Source: Minisyncoccota bacterium (lineage in GTDB: Bacteria > Patescibacteriota > Minisyncoccia > Phycocordibacterales > Phycocordibacteraceae). Taken from it: a stretch of DNA of 41,912 bases. The stretch spans positions 117,051 to 158,962 of the forward strand of contig JAQVIY010000002.1 of the NCBI GenBank assembly GCA_028695415.1. Reading direction: 5' to 3'. Within the stretch, counting starts at the first letter, position 1. The number at the start of each line of letters is the position of its first letter. Of this stretch, positions 40,014 to 41,912 are shown in pieces. The translations under genes were made by a program, and so were the position numbers. Under the pieces are notes generated by a model. That model was not told where the DNA came from, did not search any database, and saw only the letters and a list, made by a program, of their open reading frames with translations.

Positions 40014-40157
40014 TCAGGGCAGAGGGAATCCTTCGTGGGCCCAGAGCGCAAAGCAAAACGTGCCGAGGAGAATGGAGAAACCAATCAACTGGGCAAGCCC
40101 TGGGTGGCGGTCGAAGAAAGACTCCTTCGGGAACTTTACGGACAGTGCTGCGGGCAT
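40014..40157 (-). CDS. 47-aa single-pass membrane protein, copy 2
   Basis: The coding sequence is identical to that at 38960-39103, with the same AAGGAG site. It lies upstream of, and divergent from, gyrB. Retention of two identical copies suggests a dosage benefit or a very recent duplication. Confidence 0.8.
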   Translation of the reverse strand: MPAALSVKFPKESFFDRHPGLAQLIGFSILLGTFCFALWAHEGFPLP

Positions 40158-40197
40158 AGCGGTCTCCTTGGGTTTCAGGCGTAATTACCTGCATAAC

Positions 40198-40226
40198 AGT
40201 ATACACATATATATTATTTCTGTCAA
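40198..40226 (-). promoter_or_regulatory. Consensus promoter of the 47-aa gene, copy 2
   Basis: TTGACA (40221-40226) and TATACT (40198-40203) on the minus strand, again with a 17-bp spacer. The first bases after the -10 differ by one position from copy 1. Confidence 0.9.
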
Positions 40227-40295
40227 CACCTCCGTAATGGTTCAACCGCTTGGAAACACTCACGGAAATGAGGGGGAAACTGGGCTGATTCGTGC

Positions 40296-40301
40296 TATAC
40301 T
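40296..40301 (+). promoter_or_regulatory. -10 box (TATACT) of gyrB
   Basis: TATACT lies 25 nt before the ATG at 40327, giving a short leader. It sits between GTGC and GCAC arms of a small hairpin. Confidence 0.55.
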
Positions 40302-40326
40302 GGAAGCACCGAAAGGGCTTATTTTT

Positions 40327-41912
40327 ATGGCGAAAGCGGCTGAAAAGGAACCAAAAAAGAAGGCGTATGATGCCTCGTCTATTACCGTGCTTGAGGGGCT
40401 CGAGCCGGTGCGCAAGCGCCCGGGTATGTACATCGGGACGACCGGTCCCGACGGCCTCCACCACCTCATCTGGGAGATTTTTGATAACGCGCGTGACGAG
40501 GCGATGGCGGGTCGCTGTAACGACATCGAGGTCGCGCTTCTTCCCGACGGCTATGTGCGCGTCGCTGACAACGGCAACGGCATCCCCGTAGGTATCCACC
40601 CGAAGACAAAAGTCTCGGCGCTTGAGACTATTATGACCGTGCTTCACGCGGGCGGTAAGTTCGACAATGAAGCGTACAAAGTCTCGGGAGGCCTCCACGG
40701 CGTCGGCGCATCGGTAGTGAACGCACTCTCCGAGCACACCAAGGTCGTCGTGCACCAGGACGGCGGGATGCATATGCAGGAGTACAAGATTGGCAAACCA
40801 CTCGCGAAGGTCAAGAAGATCGGTTCAAGCAAAGAGCACGGCACCATAGTCTTCTTCAAGCCGGATATTGAGATATTCAAAGAGGGTATCGTGTTTGACC
40901 TCGATAAGATAGAGACGCGTCTGCGCCAGCAGGCCTACCTGGTAAAGGGCGTGCGCGTCTCTATTTATGATGCACGCAATGAGAAGAAAGCGTTTGAGTC
41001 GGACACTATTTTCCTGCGCAAGCAGTCGCTCGATGTGCCGTCGCTCACCTTCTACTTCGAAGGCGGGCTGAAATCGCTCGTCGCCTTTCATAACAAGCAT
41101 CAGACGCCGGTGCATAAAAATATTTTCTATGTTGATCGTGAACTCGATAAGGTGATGGTCGAAGTCGCGCTTCAGTACGTCGACGACATAACTCCGCGCA
41201 TCACGGCGTTTGCGAATAATATCTACAACAGCGAGGGCGGCACGCACATTACCGGATTCAAGACGGCGCTCACGCGCTCCTTGAACACCTATGGCCGCAC
41301 GGCGAATATCCTGAAGGAGAAAGATGAGAACTTCACGGGTGATGATGTGCTTGAGGGTATCACCGCCGTGGTCTCGGTGAAGCTTCCTGAAATCCAGTTT
41401 GAAGGGCAGACCAAGAGCAAGCTCGGTTCGGTCGAAGCACAGAGCGCGGTCTCGACCGTCTTCGGCGAGGCGCTTGCGGCGTTCCTCGAAGAGAATCCTG
41501 ATGATGCGAAGTCGATTATCAACAAAGTTCTCCTGGCGCTCAAGGCGCGCAAGGCCGCCAAGGCGGCGAAAGACTCGGTGCTTCGCAAGGGTGCTTTGGA
41601 GGGGATGACGCTCCCGGGCAAGCTCGCCGACTGTCAGACCAAGAGCGCCGAGGAAGGGGAGCTCTTTATCGTCGAGGGCGATTCGGCCGGCGGCTCGAGC
41701 AAGCAGGGGCGCGATCGCCGCACGCAGGCGATACTTCCGCTTCGCGGCAAGATACTGAACGTCGAACGTGCGCGCATCGACCGTATGCTCGCGTCGGTAG
41801 AGATTCGCGCGCTCGTTATCGCGATGGGCACCGCGATTGGCGATGTCTTCGACCTCTCGAAGCTCCGCTACCACAAGATCATCATCGCGACCGATGCCGA
41901 CGTGGACGGCGC
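40327..41912 (+). CDS. gyrB: DNA gyrase subunit B (5' part, runs off the window)
   Basis: 528 complete codons of a type IIA topoisomerase ATPase subunit are visible. The GHKL ATPase motifs are present: EIFDNARDEAMAG, VADNGNGIPVGIHP and GGLHGVGASVVNALS. The transducer domain follows, then the TOPRIM start LFIVEGDSAGGSSKQGRDRRTQAILPLRGKILNVE, and the window ends in ATDADVDG. GyrB and ParE are hard to separate from this part; GyrB is the more likely call for a reduced genome. It diverges from the second 47-aa gene. Confidence 0.95.
   Translation, partial: MAKAAEKEPKKKAYDASSITVLEGLEPVRKRPGMYIGTTGPDGLHHLIWEIFDNARDEAMAGRCNDIEVALLPDGYVRVADNGNGIPVGIHPKTKVSALETIMTVLHAGGKFDNEAYKVSGGLHGVGASVVNALSEHTKVVVHQDGGMHMQEYKIGKPLAKVKKIGSSKEHGTIVFFKPDIEIFKEGIVFDLDKIETRLRQQAYLVKGVRVSIYDARNEKKAFESDTIFLRKQSLDVPSLTFYFEGGLKSLVAFHNKHQTPVHKNIFYVDRELDKVMVEVALQYVDDITPRITAFANNIYNSEGGTHITGFKTALTRSLNTYGRTANILKEKDENFTGDDVLEGITAVVSVKLPEIQFEGQTKSKLGSVEAQSAVSTVFGEALAAFLEENPDDAKSIINKVLLALKARKAAKAAKDSVLRKGALEGMTLPGKLADCQTKSAEEGELFIVEGDSAGGSSKQGRDRRTQAILPLRGKILNVERARIDRMLASVEIRALVIAMGTAIGDVFDLSKLRYHKIIIATDADVDG

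Larger units (their letters stand above)
39966..40245. repeat. 280-bp direct repeat, copy 2
   Basis: Same content and orientation as 38912-39191. The two copies bracket the PaaX/Cas2-like gene, so recombination between them would delete that gene and one copy. Confidence 0.93.

Noticed and set aside
1-41912. Alternative genetic code (TGA as glycine), as in some Patescibacteria
   Set aside because: Many genes, including gapped and overlapping ones (prfA, the giant gene), end properly at TGA, and no conserved Gly position is encoded by TGA.

Overview
The window looks like a chromosomal segment of a small-genome bacterium of the Candidate Phyla Radiation (Patescibacteria), most like the Parcubacteria/Kaiserbacteria group. 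The inference rests on several traits seen together: trimmed translation proteins (PheS without its N-terminal arm, a PheT of 591 aa, an EF-Ts of 194 aa, a short RF1, an Obg without its C-terminal domain), a glycolysis plus non-oxidative pentose-phosphate gene set including a split transketolase, very large surface proteins, type IV pilin sequence, and many genes with a -10 box only 6-9 nt before the ATG. TGA is used as a normal stop codon. Coding DNA is moderately GC-rich; several intergenic stretches and inserts are clearly AT-rich. Taxonomy is inferred from these traits, not from a search.

Layout. 1-4.75 kb: the 3' part of secA, a TrpR-like regulator bracketed by two copies of one palindrome, obgE, an AT-rich inverted-repeat patch and gatB. 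4.8-17.2 kb: two genes with the same N-terminal winged-HTH domain and one transmembrane segment each. The first is a 259-aa protein. The second is a 3655-aa giant with about 23 fibre repeats, a Peptidase_S74 type chaperone domain and Ig-like domains. 17.2-17.7 kb: a four-helix-bundle protein inside a 26-bp inverted repeat. 17.7-24.5 kb: central carbon genes (GAPDH, RpiB, an Rpe-like protein, transketolase N and C subunits, a PfkB kinase, class I aldolase). Here the transketolase N subunit is fused in frame to a type IV pilin, and the Rpe-like protein carries four copies of a 30-bp tandem repeat.

24.7-33.1 kb: a secreted repeat protein, bL25, a coiled-coil/lytic transglycosylase protein, bL31, RF1, S2, EF-Ts and a small membrane protein. 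rpsB sits between two inverted copies of a 132-bp MITE-like element. 33.1-34.0 kb: a GIY-YIG nuclease lies between a hairpin-split 5' fragment of tRNA-Thr and an intact tRNA-Thr gene, followed by an AT-rich HNH nuclease. 34.0-36.4 kb (minus strand): a putative zinc-binding protein, a membrane thioredoxin-like protein and a GT2 glycosyltransferase. 36.4-38.9 kb: pheS-pheT. 38.9-40.25 kb: a PaaX/Cas2-like regulator with its own palindromes, between two nearly identical 280-bp direct repeats that each encode a 47-aa membrane protein with a consensus promoter and a terminator. 40.3 kb to the end: the 5' part of gyrB.

Housekeeping genes are interrupted by many small elements, and several unrelated small protein genes are bracketed by their own palindromes or inverted repeats. 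The strongest candidates for undescribed biology are the HTH-membrane-fibre giant, the transketolase-pilin fusion, the tRNA-Thr/GIY-YIG element and the palindrome-bracketed regulators.
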